Source: an uncultured Lachnospiraceae bacterium (GTDB lineage Bacteria > Bacillota > Clostridia > Lachnospirales > Lachnospiraceae). Taken from it: a stretch of 45,109 nucleotides of DNA. Position 1 is the stretch's first letter, and every line of letters starts with the position of its first letter. The position numbers were made by a program, and so were the translations under genes. Below, piece after piece: positions 8,621 to 16,767 of this stretch. Under the pieces are notes generated by a model. That model was not told the DNA's origin. It saw only the letters and a list, made by a program, of their open reading frames with translations, and searched no databases. The stretch lies in NCBI GenBank assembly GCA_947629565.1, contig CANREG010000021.1:1-45109 (forward strand), given 5' to 3'.

Positions 8621-9061
8621 ATGAAAAGAAACGTGTTATTTTTTGGATTGTGTATCTTGTTATGTGGAGTTTTAGCCCCTAATGTGAAAGCATCCGCTGA
8701 GGAAATGGTGGAGCATACGGCACACATTACTGATCCGGAGTTTGCCGGAGTCTTGCAGGAGATGGTGAGCAATACTTTTATGACAATGTCTACCAGATAT
8801 ACTATAAATTGGTCAATCAGGGCAAAGGCCATGGTGGGTTCCAGTTATTTTTGGCAAGATCCGGGAGATGAGATTGCCATTGGCATTAAATTATCCGGTT
8901 ACGGTTATGGCGGTATTATGGATTTAGACGGAAATATCCGGTATGTAGACGGTACATCTCTTGCCTATGCGTTTAAGATTTACGAGGCCGACTGCTACTG
9001 TGTTATTGTAGATAACAAGACAGATAGCAAGATTACTGCAAAAGGCTATTTTGCAAGATAA
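8621..9061 (+). CDS. Small secreted protein of unknown function, partner of the BlaI/M56 module
   Basis: 146 aa. The ATG at 8621 is chosen over an in-frame TTG two codons earlier because TAGGAGG is well placed for it. A signal peptide is clear: basic KR, a hydrophobic stretch from residue 5 to 19, and a probable signal peptidase site after ASA at residue 26; no lipobox Cys. The mature part is about 120 aa with beta-strand-rich, glycine- and tyrosine-rich sequence (SGYGYGGIMDLDGNIRYVDG) and two Cys in DCYC. I recognise no family. It is last in a three-gene set with BlaI and the M56 protease and is followed by a strong terminator. It could be the effector induced by the module or an extracytoplasmic ligand for the protease's C-terminal region; both are inference. 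Confidence 0.7.
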   Translation: MKRNVLFFGLCILLCGVLAPNVKASAEEMVEHTAHITDPEFAGVLQEMVSNTFMTMSTRYTINWSIRAKAMVGSSYFWQDPGDEIAIGIKLSGYGYGGIMDLDGNIRYVDGTSLAYAFKIYEADCYCVIVDNKTDSKITAKGYFAR

Positions 9062-9115
9062 TCGGGCACGCAGACATATAGAGAACACAAGTCAATCATT
9101 CAAGAACAAGAAAGA

Positions 9116-9151
9116 GGTTTCGGAATCCAAAAGGTTCCGGAACCTTTTTTG
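9116..9151 (+). terminator. Rho-independent terminator after the BlaI/M56/secreted-protein module
   Basis: A 12-bp stem (9116-9127 with 9133-9144, two G-U pairs) closes a 5-base loop and is followed directly by six T. This is a textbook intrinsic terminator on the plus strand and marks the end of the transcript from the rod genes and BlaI module. Confidence 0.9.
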
Positions 9152-9229
9152 TTGCACATATAGCGTAAACTATTTTGTTCTTATAAAATCATATTTCACA
9201 GAAATTTAACTGTTTTTTTAACCAGATTA

Positions 9230-9238
9230 TGATATACT
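9230..9238 (+). promoter_or_regulatory. Putative extended -10 promoter of the Rpn-family gene
   Basis: TGATATACT gives TG-N-TATACT, an extended -10, about 60 bases before the ATG at 9298 and within the 146-bp gap after the terminator. No convincing -35 is seen at 16-18 bp. A CCGATAT directly downstream resembles a sigma-28 -10 but lacks the partner TAAA. Confidence 0.35.
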
Positions 9239-9297
9239 TACCGATATAGGAGAGTAGACTTATTTTGTTCGCACTGGGAAGCAGAAAGGAGCTTCCT

Positions 9298-10191
9298 ATG
9301 ATAAAAAGATTATTACGTACACTTAATCAGCTGCCCCATGGCACCCTGCCTTACAGCATGACCAATGATTATCTGTTTCGGGCTGTGTTTCAGGAAAACC
9401 AAAATGCATTAAAGGGGCTGCTTTATGCACTGTTGTCTCTGCCGGCGGGAAGTATTACCTCGGTGGTTGTTTTGAACCCAATCGTATTGGGCGAGGCGCT
9501 TGATGACAAGACCTGTATACTGGATTTGAAGGTTTGTCTCAACAATGAGATCATTATTAACATTGAGATGCAGGTCAATGATTTGGGCAATTGGCCGGAG
9601 CGGTCCCTGACCTATCTGTGCCGTTCTTTTGACTGCCTGCGGAAGGGGCAGGATTATATGGAAGCGCCCACGACCATACACATCGGCATACTGGATTTTG
9701 CCCTGCCCCATCTGACGCCGGAGTTTTATTCGGAATTTAAGATGATGAATACGCGAAATCATGAAATTTACAGTAGTAAATTTGTACTTTGCGTGTTAAA
9801 CTTAAAGATGACAGCGGATATTTCCTTGAGAGAGGAGTATGGTGAGCTTTATGACTGGGCAGTATTATTTAAGACCACAGAATGGAGTGAGTTAAAGATG
9901 TTAGCAGAGAAGAACGCCTATATTGCAGATGCCGTGGTTACTTTACATGAGATGACGGCGGAGGAGAAGATTCGGGAGCAGTGCGAGGCAAGGGAGAGAT
10001 ATAACTGGGATATGGCTGCCGCTGCCGAGAAAGGCAAACGTGAGGGACGGCAAGAAGGACGCCAGGAGGAACGTGCGCAAATATCGGAATTACTTATACG
10101 CCTTGCGAAAGACAAGCGTTTGGAGGAGCTTACCCGGATACAGGAGGATAGTCAGCTTTTGGCAACCCTTTTAGCAGAGTATCATTTATAA
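9298..10191 (+). CDS. Rpn-family PD-(D/E)XK nuclease/putative transposase protein
   Basis: 297 aa. The ATG at 9298 follows AAAGGA at good distance; the frame is open from a TTG at 9265 but that has no such site. The N-terminal part (MTNDYLFRAVFQEN) and the core D...(E)xQ motif (ILDLK then INIEMQV) are those of the PD-(D/E)XK family around RpnA, called recombination-promoting nuclease/putative transposase. The C-terminus is typical too: a charged GKREGRQEGRQEERAQ segment followed by a helix ending the protein. Rpn proteins cleave DNA in vitro and promote RecA-independent recombination in E. coli; many are now suspected to act in phage defence. No terminal inverted repeats or target duplications flank it, so I see no evidence that it moves itself. 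It is a single gene with its own terminator-to-promoter gap. Confidence 0.8.
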   Translation: MIKRLLRTLNQLPHGTLPYSMTNDYLFRAVFQENQNALKGLLYALLSLPAGSITSVVVLNPIVLGEALDDKTCILDLKVCLNNEIIINIEMQVNDLGNWPERSLTYLCRSFDCLRKGQDYMEAPTTIHIGILDFALPHLTPEFYSEFKMMNTRNHEIYSSKFVLCVLNLKMTADISLREEYGELYDWAVLFKTTEWSELKMLAEKNAYIADAVVTLHEMTAEEKIREQCEARERYNWDMAAAAEKGKREGRQEGRQEERAQISELLIRLAKDKRLEELTRIQEDSQLLATLLAEYHL

Positions 10192-10214
10192 AACAAGGAA
10201 CAGGGAGAATACAT

Positions 10215-11240
10215 ATGGAGCTTGTAACATTAGGACAGACAGGAATCACAGTGAATAAGAATGGATTTGGCGCCCTTCCCATGCAGAGGGTTTCCAAAGA
10301 AGCTGCGGTGAAGCTGGTGAGAAAAGCCTATGCTGCAGGAATTACCTTTTTCGATACCGCCCGGTGGTATACGGACAGCGAGGTTAAGCTGGGAGAAGCC
10401 TTTGAGGGCATGAGGGACAAGGTGTATATTGCCACGAAGACAGGGGCAACGGATGCCGAAGGATTCTGGAGAGATTTAGAGACTTCTCTTGGCAACCTTC
10501 GGACGGATTATATTGATATCTACCAGTTTCACAATCCGGCCTTTTGCCCTAAGCCGGGAGACGGAACCGGTCTGTATGAGGCTATGGAGAAGGCGAAGGC
10601 ACAGGGAAAGATTCGGCATATCGGAATTACCAATCACCGGTTGTCGGTTGCAGGGGAAGCCGTTGCATCCGGACTTTATGAGACCTTGCAATTCCCATTT
10701 TGTTATCTTACCGGAGAGCAGGAGCTTTCCCTGGTTACGCAGTGTAAGGAAGCGGGCATGGGCTTTATTGCTATGAAAGCCTTATCTGGCGGACTCATTA
10801 CCAATTCAGCGGCAGCGTATGCTTTTGAAGCCCAGTATGACAACGTACTTCCTATTTGGGGAATCCAGAGAGAGAAGGAGCTGGATGAATTCATTTCCTA
10901 TATTGACAATCCGCCGTCTATGACGGAGGAGATTCGGCAGTTGATAGCCCGTGACAGGGAAGAACTGGCGGGAGAATTCTGCCGGGGCTGCGGGTATTGC
11001 ATGCCCTGTCCGGCGGGAATCGAGATTTTTACCTGCGCCCGGATGTCGCTTTTGCTGAGGCGTTCGCCGTCGGCAACGCAGCTGTCGGAGGCAGGGCAGG
11101 CGATGATGCGCAAGATTGAAGGCTGTCTCCACTGCAATCAGTGTAAGAAGAAGTGTCCCTATGGTCTGGACACGCCTGCGCTTCTGGAAAAGAATTATGA
11201 GGATTATAAGCGGGTATTAGCAGGAGAGATTTCTGTGTAA
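10215..11240 (+). CDS. Aldo/keto reductase with C-terminal 4Fe-4S ferredoxin domain
   Basis: 341 aa. Residues 1-245 form an aldo/keto reductase barrel with the usual tetrad visible: D47, Y52, K75 and H106 (FFDTARWYTD, ATKTG, YQFHNP). From about residue 256 there are two Cys clusters, CRGCGYCMPCPAGIEI and CLHCNQCKKKCPYGLD, which should bind two 4Fe-4S clusters. This arrangement is common in anaerobes and is annotated as oxidoreductase of the aldo/keto reductase family; the natural substrate is not known. The Fe-S part suggests electron exchange with ferredoxin in place of, or beside, NAD(P)H. The start has AGGGAG upstream. It lies 23 bp after the Rpn gene and converges with mntP. Confidence 0.85.
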   Translation: MELVTLGQTGITVNKNGFGALPMQRVSKEAAVKLVRKAYAAGITFFDTARWYTDSEVKLGEAFEGMRDKVYIATKTGATDAEGFWRDLETSLGNLRTDYIDIYQFHNPAFCPKPGDGTGLYEAMEKAKAQGKIRHIGITNHRLSVAGEAVASGLYETLQFPFCYLTGEQELSLVTQCKEAGMGFIAMKALSGGLITNSAAAYAFEAQYDNVLPIWGIQREKELDEFISYIDNPPSMTEEIRQLIARDREELAGEFCRGCGYCMPCPAGIEIFTCARMSLLLRRSPSATQLSEAGQAMMRKIEGCLHCNQCKKKCPYGLDTPALLEKNYEDYKRVLAGEISV

Positions 11241-11305
11241 GATATGCATATGGCTGTTCGTTTTGGTTAATACAGGACTCTGCCGTTTGCGGTTGGCTAT
11301 GTAAG

Positions 11306-11863
11306 CTACAGGATGCCAAGGCCGTCTAACAATAATTTTATGCCGATGAGAAGAAGAATGATTCCTCCGCAAAGCTCGGCCTTAGAGTGGTATTTAGCGC
11401 CAAACAGGCTGCCCACCTTAACACCGGCTGCGGAGAGAAGAAAGGTGATAATGCCAATGAAGCCGACGGCAGGAAGAATCTGCACTTTTAGGAAAGCTAA
11501 GGTAACGCCTACTGCCAGAGCGTCAATGCTGGTGGCAATGGCAAGGAGCAGCATAGAGGGCGCAGACATGGAAGCGTCTAAGGTCTCCTGCTCTGACCGG
11601 GATTCCCGAATCATATTGCCGCCGATAATGGACAGCAGGATGAAGGCAATCCAGTGAGCATAGCTGGTGATGATATTTGTAAAAAAACTGCCGAGAAAAT
11701 ATCCCAACAGGGGCATTAGCGCCTGAAAGCCGCCGAACCACAGACCGGCAAGGCACATATGTTTTATGTTGATGCGGCCAAGGGAAAGCCCTTTGCAGAT
11801 GGATACGGCAAAGGCATCCATAGAAAGGCCGACAGCCAGAATAAAAAGCTCTGCAATTCCCAT
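11306..11863 (-). CDS. mntP: MntP-type manganese efflux pump
   Basis: 185 aa, six hydrophobic segments in two threefold repeats. The signature aspartates are in [15 protein letters not shown] (first repeat) and [15 protein letters not shown] (second repeat), as in MntP (formerly YebN). It exports Mn2+ across the cytoplasmic membrane to prevent toxicity. The minus-strand start has TAGGAGG at good distance, and a strong promoter lies 40-67 bp upstream. In many bacteria mntP is controlled by a yybP-ykoY manganese riboswitch, but the leader here is only about 35 nt, too short for one, so control must be at the promoter or absent. Confidence 0.93.
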   Translation of the reverse strand: MGIAELFILAVGLSMDAFAVSICKGLSLGRINIKHMCLAGLWFGGFQALMPLLGYFLGSFFTNIITSYAHWIAFILLSIIGGNMIRESRSEQETLDASMSAPSMLLLAIATSIDALAVGVTLAFLKVQILPAVGFIGIITFLLSAAGVKVGSLFGAKYHSKAELCGGIILLLIGIKLLLDGLGIL

Positions 11864-11902
11864 GAGTTCCTCCTAGATACAGGTTCTTTTAGCGATAGAG
11901 TG

Positions 11903-11930
11903 ATTGTAGCATGCCAGGAATATTTGTCAA
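11903..11930 (-). promoter_or_regulatory. Sigma-A promoter of mntP
   Basis: Read on the minus strand: TTGACA (11930-11925), 16-bp spacer, TACAAT (11908-11903) preceded by TG in the extended position. Consensus -35 and near-consensus extended -10 predict strong basal transcription, starting about 35 nt before the mntP ATG. Confidence 0.8.
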
Positions 11931-11964
11931 GAAGAATAAAATGATAGAAAAGAGGGCGGAATAA

Positions 11965-12714
11965 TTGACGAGATGGATAAAGACAAAGATGATGAACCGG
12001 TACCTGTTAAAATTGTTTATTCGGGTATTCATTTTTGTAACGGTATTGGGTATTTATATTACCCATAAGGAGATGCTTTACCATATGATGACATGGTCCG
12101 TGTTTATGGGGATTACGCCGGTTCATGTAGTATGGGTGATTTTTATGGTAATGATGTTGAGGCATATATTTCCGATTGGCAGGTTCTCTATGGCTCTTGG
12201 CAAGGCGGAGCCGGAACAGTATCAGGAGATTTCAGGATATTCCAAGCTGGAGTTATATGAATTTGTGCAGGACCAGAATATAAAAGCGTGGAAGGTTATG
12301 TTGGTCTGGCTGTTCCTAAACGGCATAATTGGTTTTTTGTATTTGATGCAGGTGTTAGATGAAGCAGATTTATTTATGATTACGGTTTTCTTCTTTCTGT
12401 GCGATTACATATGTATTTTATTTTTCTGCCCCTTTCAGTCATTGATTATGAAAAATAAGTGCTGCGTCAATTGCCGGATATATGACTGGGGGCATTTTAT
12501 GATGTTTACTCCCATGTTGTTTATCCGTAACTTCTTTAGCTGGAGCCTGTTTTTTACTTCCTGCGTGGTGCTGATTCATTGGGAGGTAATTTACGCCAAA
12601 TATCCCGAACGGTTTTACAGCGGCTCTAACAAGACGCTGCAGTGCGCAAACTGTAAGGATAAGACCTGCCAGATTAAAAAACGGATTAGCGGCAAAGAAA
12701 AAGGCAGCCCTTAA
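11965..12714 (+). CDS. Conserved membrane protein with Cys motifs, function unknown
   Basis: 249 aa. The frame opens at a TTG (11965) with GAGGGCGGA six bases upstream; an alternative is the ATG pair at 11989. About five membrane segments are visible (near residues 14-33, 42-62, 111-135, 138-158 and 185-205). Cysteines occur as KCCVNCR (near 170) in a loop and as CANCKDKTCQIKK at the C-terminus, so a metal or Fe-S site at the membrane surface is possible. I recall the pattern from unnamed Firmicutes membrane proteins but know no function. It diverges from mntP with a 101-bp gap and its stop overlaps the stop of the convergent XRE gene by 4 bp. Confidence 0.6.
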   Translation: MTRWIKTKMMNRYLLKLFIRVFIFVTVLGIYITHKEMLYHMMTWSVFMGITPVHVVWVIFMVMMLRHIFPIGRFSMALGKAEPEQYQEISGYSKLELYEFVQDQNIKAWKVMLVWLFLNGIIGFLYLMQVLDEADLFMITVFFFLCDYICILFFCPFQSLIMKNKCCVNCRIYDWGHFMMFTPMLFIRNFFSWSLFFTSCVVLIHWEVIYAKYPERFYSGSNKTLQCANCKDKTCQIKKRISGKEKGSP

Positions 12715-12992
12715 TGGGATGCCTGTTGTGTTCTTGGCAGCGGCGCAAAAAAGAAATAGGGTTCAATGTCCAATTCCCTGCTGATGTTAAATAAGACTTC
12801 CATTGACAGTGATTCAAAATGTTTGGAACTCTCAATGCGGCATAGATAAGGCCTTGAGATTTCTATACGTCTAGCCAGCTCGGTTTGTGTAAGGTGAGCC
12901 CGTTTTCTATAGAAAGCAATGTGCCGACCTAACTCCGCATATAATTCGTGATTATTAAAAGTGAGGTAATTGGATTTAAAACTATCTTTCAT
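12711..12992 (-). CDS. Small XRE-family HTH regulator
   Basis: 93 aa. Residues about 20-75 hold a helix-turn-helix of Cro/C1 (XRE) type (LTQTELARRIEISRPYLCRIES). There is no extra ligand domain; the tail EPYFFFAPLPRTQQ is short. The start has AAGGAGA at good distance. It is divergent from recD2 (145-bp gap) and could control it, itself, or both; two short inverted repeats in the gap are candidate operators. Its stop overlaps that of the convergent membrane-protein gene. Confidence 0.8.
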   Translation of the reverse strand: MKDSFKSNYLTFNNHELYAELGRHIAFYRKRAHLTQTELARRIEISRPYLCRIESSKHFESLSMEVLFNISRELDIEPYFFFAPLPRTQQASH

Positions 12993-13089
12993 AGGCAGTC
13001 TCCTTATGTATCGTTTCTTTTGTGCGTTTGACTAGCTTCGCTCAATGAAAATCATAGTTTAGGCCGCCGAATGATGTTGAAATTTGTCG

Positions 13090-13123
13090 ATAAATGTAAT
13101 TTATTTGTTAGTAAATGTCTAAC
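13090..13123. promoter_or_regulatory. Two short inverted repeats in the XRE/recD2 divergent gap
   Basis: ATAAAT-GTA-ATTTAT (13090-13104) and GTTAG-N7-CTAAC (13107-13123) lie side by side 15-48 bp before recD2. Operators of small XRE regulators look like this, but the first repeat is AT-rich and may be chance. The rest of the 145-bp gap shows no strong promoter. Confidence 0.3.
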
Positions 13124-13137
13124 GAGGGAGAAATCGG

Positions 13138-15393
13138 ATGAATAATATGGAAATTCAGGGAAGCGTGTCGAAAATTATATATAAAAATGAGGGTAATCAG
13201 TATGTGGTATTTGCTGTAGAGACTGAGGATTCCGGAGACGAGACCTGCACAGGGTATCTTACCGGGATTGAAGAGGGTATGTATATTCTTGCAAAGGGAG
13301 AGTATGTGGAGCATGCCAGTTATGGCGTCCAGTTCAAGGTGTCGGAATATGAGGTGAAAATGCCGGATAACCTTGTGAGCATGGAGAGGTATTTAGGTTC
13401 CGGCGTTATTAAAGGCGTAGGCGAGGTTATGGCGAAGCGTATCGTGAAGACCTTTGGTTTAGATACGTTTCGCATTATTGAGGAGGAACCGGAGCGCCTG
13501 GCGGAGATTAAGGGAATATCGGAGCGGAAGGCCAGAGAGATAGGGGTGCAGTTCATTGAAAAACAGGCCATGCGGGAGGCGCTGATGTTCTTGTCGGATT
13601 TCGGGATTACGCCCAATCTGGCGGTCAAGATTTTTAATGAATACGGGCAGAAATTATACAGTGTAGTGAAGGAGAATCCCTATAAGCTGGCAGAGGATAT
13701 TAACGGGGTAGGCTTTAAGATTGCAGACGGAATTGCGGCAAGGGCCGGAATTGCCCCACATTCGGAATTCCGCATCCGGGCGGCGCTCATTTATACACTG
13801 AATTATGCTACGGGGGCCGGACATGTATATCTTCCAAAACCAATGCTTGTCAACTGGACCGAACAGCTTTTAGGAACCTCGTCAATCGACCCGGAAGTTA
13901 TTGAAACCCAGCTTATAAACCTGATGGTAGAGGGCAAGGTTGTGTTTCGGGAGATGGACAATGAGACCATTGTGTACGCCGCCGGCCATTACCAGCGGGA
14001 AAAAGATACGGCCAGGATGCTGTTAGAGACCAAATCCACGGTAAACATTGCAGATGACAAACTGGAAAAGATAATTCAGGAGATTGAGAAAAGCGAAAGA
14101 ATTACGCTGGATGAACTGCAGCGCGAGGCTATCCGCCAGGCTGCTAGGCAAGGGGTGCTTGTCATTACCGGAGGGCCCGGTACCGGCAAGACCACGACGA
14201 TTAATGCGATTATCAAATATTTTGAATTAGAGGGGTTAGAGCTTTTGCTGGCGGCTCCGACGGGCCGGGCTGCAAAGCGCATGACGGAAGCAACCGGGTA
14301 TAAAGCCCAGACAATTCACCGGATGTTGGAGCTTTCCGGCGGCGTTTCTGAGGATGGCGACAACGTAGGAGTTCGATTTGAGCGCAACGCTTCTAATCCT
14401 TTAGAGGCGGATGTGATTATTATCGATGAGATGTCCATGGTGGATTTATCCCTGATGCATGCCTTGATGCTGGCCGTTTTGCCGGGAAGCCACCTTATCC
14501 TGGTGGGGGATGAGAACCAGCTTCCCTCCGTGGGGGCGGGGAATGTGCTGAAAGATATTATTCGTTCCGGCTGTATTCCCGTGGTGGCGCTTCATAAGAT
14601 TTTCCGGCAGGAGGAGGGCAGCGCCATTGTGGAGAACGCCCATAAGATCAATAAGGGAGAGCCCATTTTGATGGATAACAGGAGCAAGGACTTTTTCTAT
14701 CTTGGCAGGGATTCGGTAAAGAAGATTATGGAGGAAGTGGATTCCCTGCTTTTAAGAAGGCTGCCGGGGTATGTGGGATGCAAGGGAACCGATATTCAGG
14801 TGCTTACCCCTATGCGTAATGGAGATTTGGGCGTGGCAGGACTGAATGCGGAATTGCAGCGGGTGTTAAATCCGGGCAATCCCCGCAAAAAAGAAAAAGA
14901 GCTTAGCAACGGCACCCTGTTCCGGGAGGGGGACAAGGTTATGCAAATCCGCAATAATTATAAGCTGGAGTGGGCTGTCTACAGCGAGAAGGGCCGGTAT
15001 AAGACAGAAGAAGGCGTCGGGGTATTTAACGGAGATATGGGCGTTATCCGGGAGATTGACGACTACAACGAAGAAGTGGTGGTGCTGTTTGATGATGACA
15101 GGGAGGTCCGTTATCCCTATAACCTGTTAGATGAACTGGAGCTTTCCTATGCCATTACCATTCACAAATCCCAGGGCAGCGAATATCCGGCAGTGGTGCT
15201 TCCGCTGTTTTCCGGGCCGAGAATCCTGCTGAACCGGAATTTACTTTATACCGCCGTTACCCGCGCCAAGAAATGTGTAGTCATTGTGGGAAACGGAAGG
15301 CTGGTGGCGGACATGATTCAGAATAATGACGAGCAGAAGCGGTATTCCTCTCTGGATGTTCGGCTGACGGAGCTGTATAACGGGGGATTTTGA
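13138..15393 (+). CDS. recD2: RecD2-type ATP-dependent DNA helicase
   Basis: 751 aa, the length of RecD2/RecD-like helicases that act without RecBC. The N-terminal part (about 1-300) carries the OB-like and tandem HhH segments typical of RecD2 (GSGVIKGVGEVMAKRIV, NGVGFKIADGIA). Walker A is at residues 345-353 (GGPGTGKTT), Walker B at IIIDEMSM, followed by GDENQLPSVG and the motif VI region AITIHKSQGSEYP. The enzyme unwinds DNA 5' to 3' and is linked to repair and fork maintenance in Bacillus. GAGGGAG precedes the ATG. Its last codons overlap comFC by 4 bp. In B. subtilis the gene before comFC in this place is comFA, also a helicase but of a different family. Confidence 0.92.
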   Translation: MNNMEIQGSVSKIIYKNEGNQYVVFAVETEDSGDETCTGYLTGIEEGMYILAKGEYVEHASYGVQFKVSEYEVKMPDNLVSMERYLGSGVIKGVGEVMAKRIVKTFGLDTFRIIEEEPERLAEIKGISERKAREIGVQFIEKQAMREALMFLSDFGITPNLAVKIFNEYGQKLYSVVKENPYKLAEDINGVGFKIADGIAARAGIAPHSEFRIRAALIYTLNYATGAGHVYLPKPMLVNWTEQLLGTSSIDPEVIETQLINLMVEGKVVFREMDNETIVYAAGHYQREKDTARMLLETKSTVNIADDKLEKIIQEIEKSERITLDELQREAIRQAARQGVLVITGGPGTGKTTTINAIIKYFELEGLELLLAAPTGRAAKRMTEATGYKAQTIHRMLELSGGVSEDGDNVGVRFERNASNPLEADVIIIDEMSMVDLSLMHALMLAVLPGSHLILVGDENQLPSVGAGNVLKDIIRSGCIPVVALHKIFRQEEGSAIVENAHKINKGEPILMDNRSKDFFYLGRDSVKKIMEEVDSLLLRRLPGYVGCKGTDIQVLTPMRNGDLGVAGLNAELQRVLNPGNPRKKEKELSNGTLFREGDKVMQIRNNYKLEWAVYSEKGRYKTEEGVGVFNGDMGVIREIDDYNEEVVVLFDDDREVRYPYNLLDELELSYAITIHKSQGSEYPAVVLPLFSGPRILLNRNLLYTAVTRAKKCVVIVGNGRLVADMIQNNDEQKRYSSLDVRLTELYNGGF

Positions 15394-16148
15394 CGGCTAA
15401 TTTGTGCTTTGGTAAGAAAGGAGAGATTGGAATAGATAAGAAATTCCTATTAGAATTATTGTATCCCACCAAATGCCCCTTTTGCGGGGAAGTCCGTTCC
15501 TACGGGGAACCCATGGCCTGTCCGGACTGCCTTAGGGAGTTAAAGGTGGTGGCGCCGCCTTATTGTCTTACCTGTGGCAAGACTATCGACCAGGAAGAGG
15601 AGGAATATTGTCAGGACTGCGCCACCATTCCCAAGAGCTTTCAGCGGGGATATCCGGTGTACGAGTATGCCGGGGAACTTCCCGGGGCGCTTTATGATTT
15701 TAAATATCACAACCAGCGGGGTTATGCGGCATTTTTTGCCGAGTGCATAGACCGGCACCGGGGAAGTCAGCTGCGGGCGTTACAGCCAGACGGTATTGTG
15801 CCGGTTCCGGTACACCGAAAGAAAAAGAAAAGCCGTGGATATAATCAGGCGGAGCTTTTGGGAAGGGAGCTTTCCGAACGTTTATCCGTCCCGCTTTATC
15901 CCGATTATCTGGTAAGGGAGGTCAATACGCTGCCCCAGAAGGAATTAAATGACATTTTACGCATGAAAAATCTAAAAAATGCTTTTAAAATCGGAGAAAA
16001 TACGGTACAATTAAGAAAGATATTGCTTGTGGATGACATATACACATCCGGGGCAACCATAGAAGCCTGCACGAAGGTTCTGCTGTCAGCGGGGGCCAAG
16101 GCAGTCTATTACACCAGTATCGCCATAGGCCGGGGATATTCCGGGTAA
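15390..16148 (+). CDS. comFC: ComFC-family phosphoribosyltransferase-like competence protein
   Basis: 252 aa. The frame begins at TTG 15390, overlapping the recD2 stop by 4 bp (TTGA); a second TTG at 15402 is possible. Two zinc-finger-like Cys pairs of pairs are seen: C29/C32/C44/C47 and C59/C62/C74/C77. The phosphoribosyltransferase PRPP loop is clear near residue 210 (KILLVDDIYTSGATIEA), as is VPVHRKKKKSRGYNQAE. ComFC is needed for DNA uptake in naturally competent bacteria; in Clostridia it is widespread though competence is rarely shown. Coupling to a helicase supports a role in handling single-stranded DNA. It is followed after 83 bp by yvyF. Confidence 0.88.
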   Translation: MTANLCFGKKGEIGIDKKFLLELLYPTKCPFCGEVRSYGEPMACPDCLRELKVVAPPYCLTCGKTIDQEEEEYCQDCATIPKSFQRGYPVYEYAGELPGALYDFKYHNQRGYAAFFAECIDRHRGSQLRALQPDGIVPVPVHRKKKKSRGYNQAELLGRELSERLSVPLYPDYLVREVNTLPQKELNDILRMKNLKNAFKIGENTVQLRKILLVDDIYTSGATIEACTKVLLSAGAKAVYYTSIAIGRGYSG

Positions 16149-16231
16149 GATTCTGGCGTAGAGAACAGGCGGAGCTTTTGGCGGGGAAACAGAATACGAT
16201 TATTATAAGGATAAGGCAGGAGGAGTTTATA

Positions 16232-16633
16232 ATGGAAGCGAGAACATGCAAGCATTGTAAGAAATTGTTCAACTATCTTGGGGGACCGGTAATCTGCGCA
16301 GCCTGTAGGGATAAGTTAGAAGAGAAATTCCATCAGGTAAAGGAGTATATTCGGGATAATCCCCATGAAGGAATCAACGAGGTGGCAGAGGCCAATGATG
16401 TGTCCGCCAATCAGATCCGCCGCTGGATTCGGGAAGAGCGGCTTGCTTTTTCAGAGGAATCCGGTATGGGCTTAGAGTGCGAAGGCTGCGGCAGAATGAT
16501 TAAGACCGGCAGGTATTGCCAGAGCTGTAAGGACAAGATGGTGGGACAGGTAGAGAACCTTTACCATACAGAGAGCTCTGTGGTGGAGAAAAAGCACAGA
16601 GAAGCGGCAAGAATGCGTTTCTTAGACAAATAA
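16232..16633 (+). CDS. yvyF: YvyF/TIGR03826-like flagellar operon protein
   Basis: 133 aa. The ATG at 16232 follows AGGAGG; the frame is open upstream but without a site. Zinc-ribbon Cys pairs are at C6/C9 and C22/C25 and again in CEGCGRM...CQSCKDKM near the C-terminus. Between them lies a helix-turn-helix-like stretch (NEVAEANDVSANQIRRWIREE). The size, Cys pattern and position between comFC and flgM match YvyF of B. subtilis, whose role is poorly known. A regulatory role in flagellar expression is suggested only by the HTH-like segment and by synteny. Confidence 0.8.
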   Translation: MEARTCKHCKKLFNYLGGPVICAACRDKLEEKFHQVKEYIRDNPHEGINEVAEANDVSANQIRRWIREERLAFSEESGMGLECEGCGRMIKTGRYCQSCKDKMVGQVENLYHTESSVVEKKHREAARMRFLDK

Positions 16634-16651
16634 TTTCAACTTATTTCATTT

Positions 16652-16660
16652 TGGTATAAT
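16652..16660 (+). promoter_or_regulatory. Putative extended -10 (sigma-A) promoter upstream of flgM
   Basis: TGGTATAAT is a perfect extended -10 (TG-N-TATAAT). It sits just upstream of, and overlaps the -35 of, the sigma-28 promoter for flgM. A housekeeping promoter for flgM would provide anti-sigma factor before sigma-28 is active. No good -35 is visible. Confidence 0.5.
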
Positions 16661-16683
16661 GTTTTTCAAAATGCCGCCGATAT
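16657..16683 (+). promoter_or_regulatory. Sigma-28 promoter of flgM
   Basis: TAAT (16657-16660), 15 bp, GCCGATAT (16676-16683). The -10 is perfect for sigma-D/sigma-28; the -35 differs from TAAA at one base. It lies about 85 bp before flgM in a 134-bp gap, so the anti-sigma gene would be fed back by its own target. Confidence 0.85.
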
Positions 16684-16767
16684 AATTATTGAATCCATTA
16701 ATCAAGGATTTAATAATCTGGCTGCCAATGGGTCATTGGAGACGGATAGAAGGAGGAAGGTGGAACA

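Noticed and set aside
9241-9247. CCGATAT upstream of the Rpn gene as sigma-28 promoter
   Set aside because: At the proper distance the bases read ACCA; the nearest TAAC is two bases too far. No link to flagellar function.
9298-10191. Insertion sequence around the Rpn gene
   Set aside because: No terminal inverted repeats or target duplications were seen on either side; the name transposase is only historical.
11864-11902. Manganese (yybP-ykoY) riboswitch before mntP
   Set aside because: The predicted transcript leader is about 35 nt, far below the size of that riboswitch.
11759-11944. Short plus-strand frame across the mntP start
   Set aside because: It is antisense to the mntP start and promoter, and lacks family resemblance.
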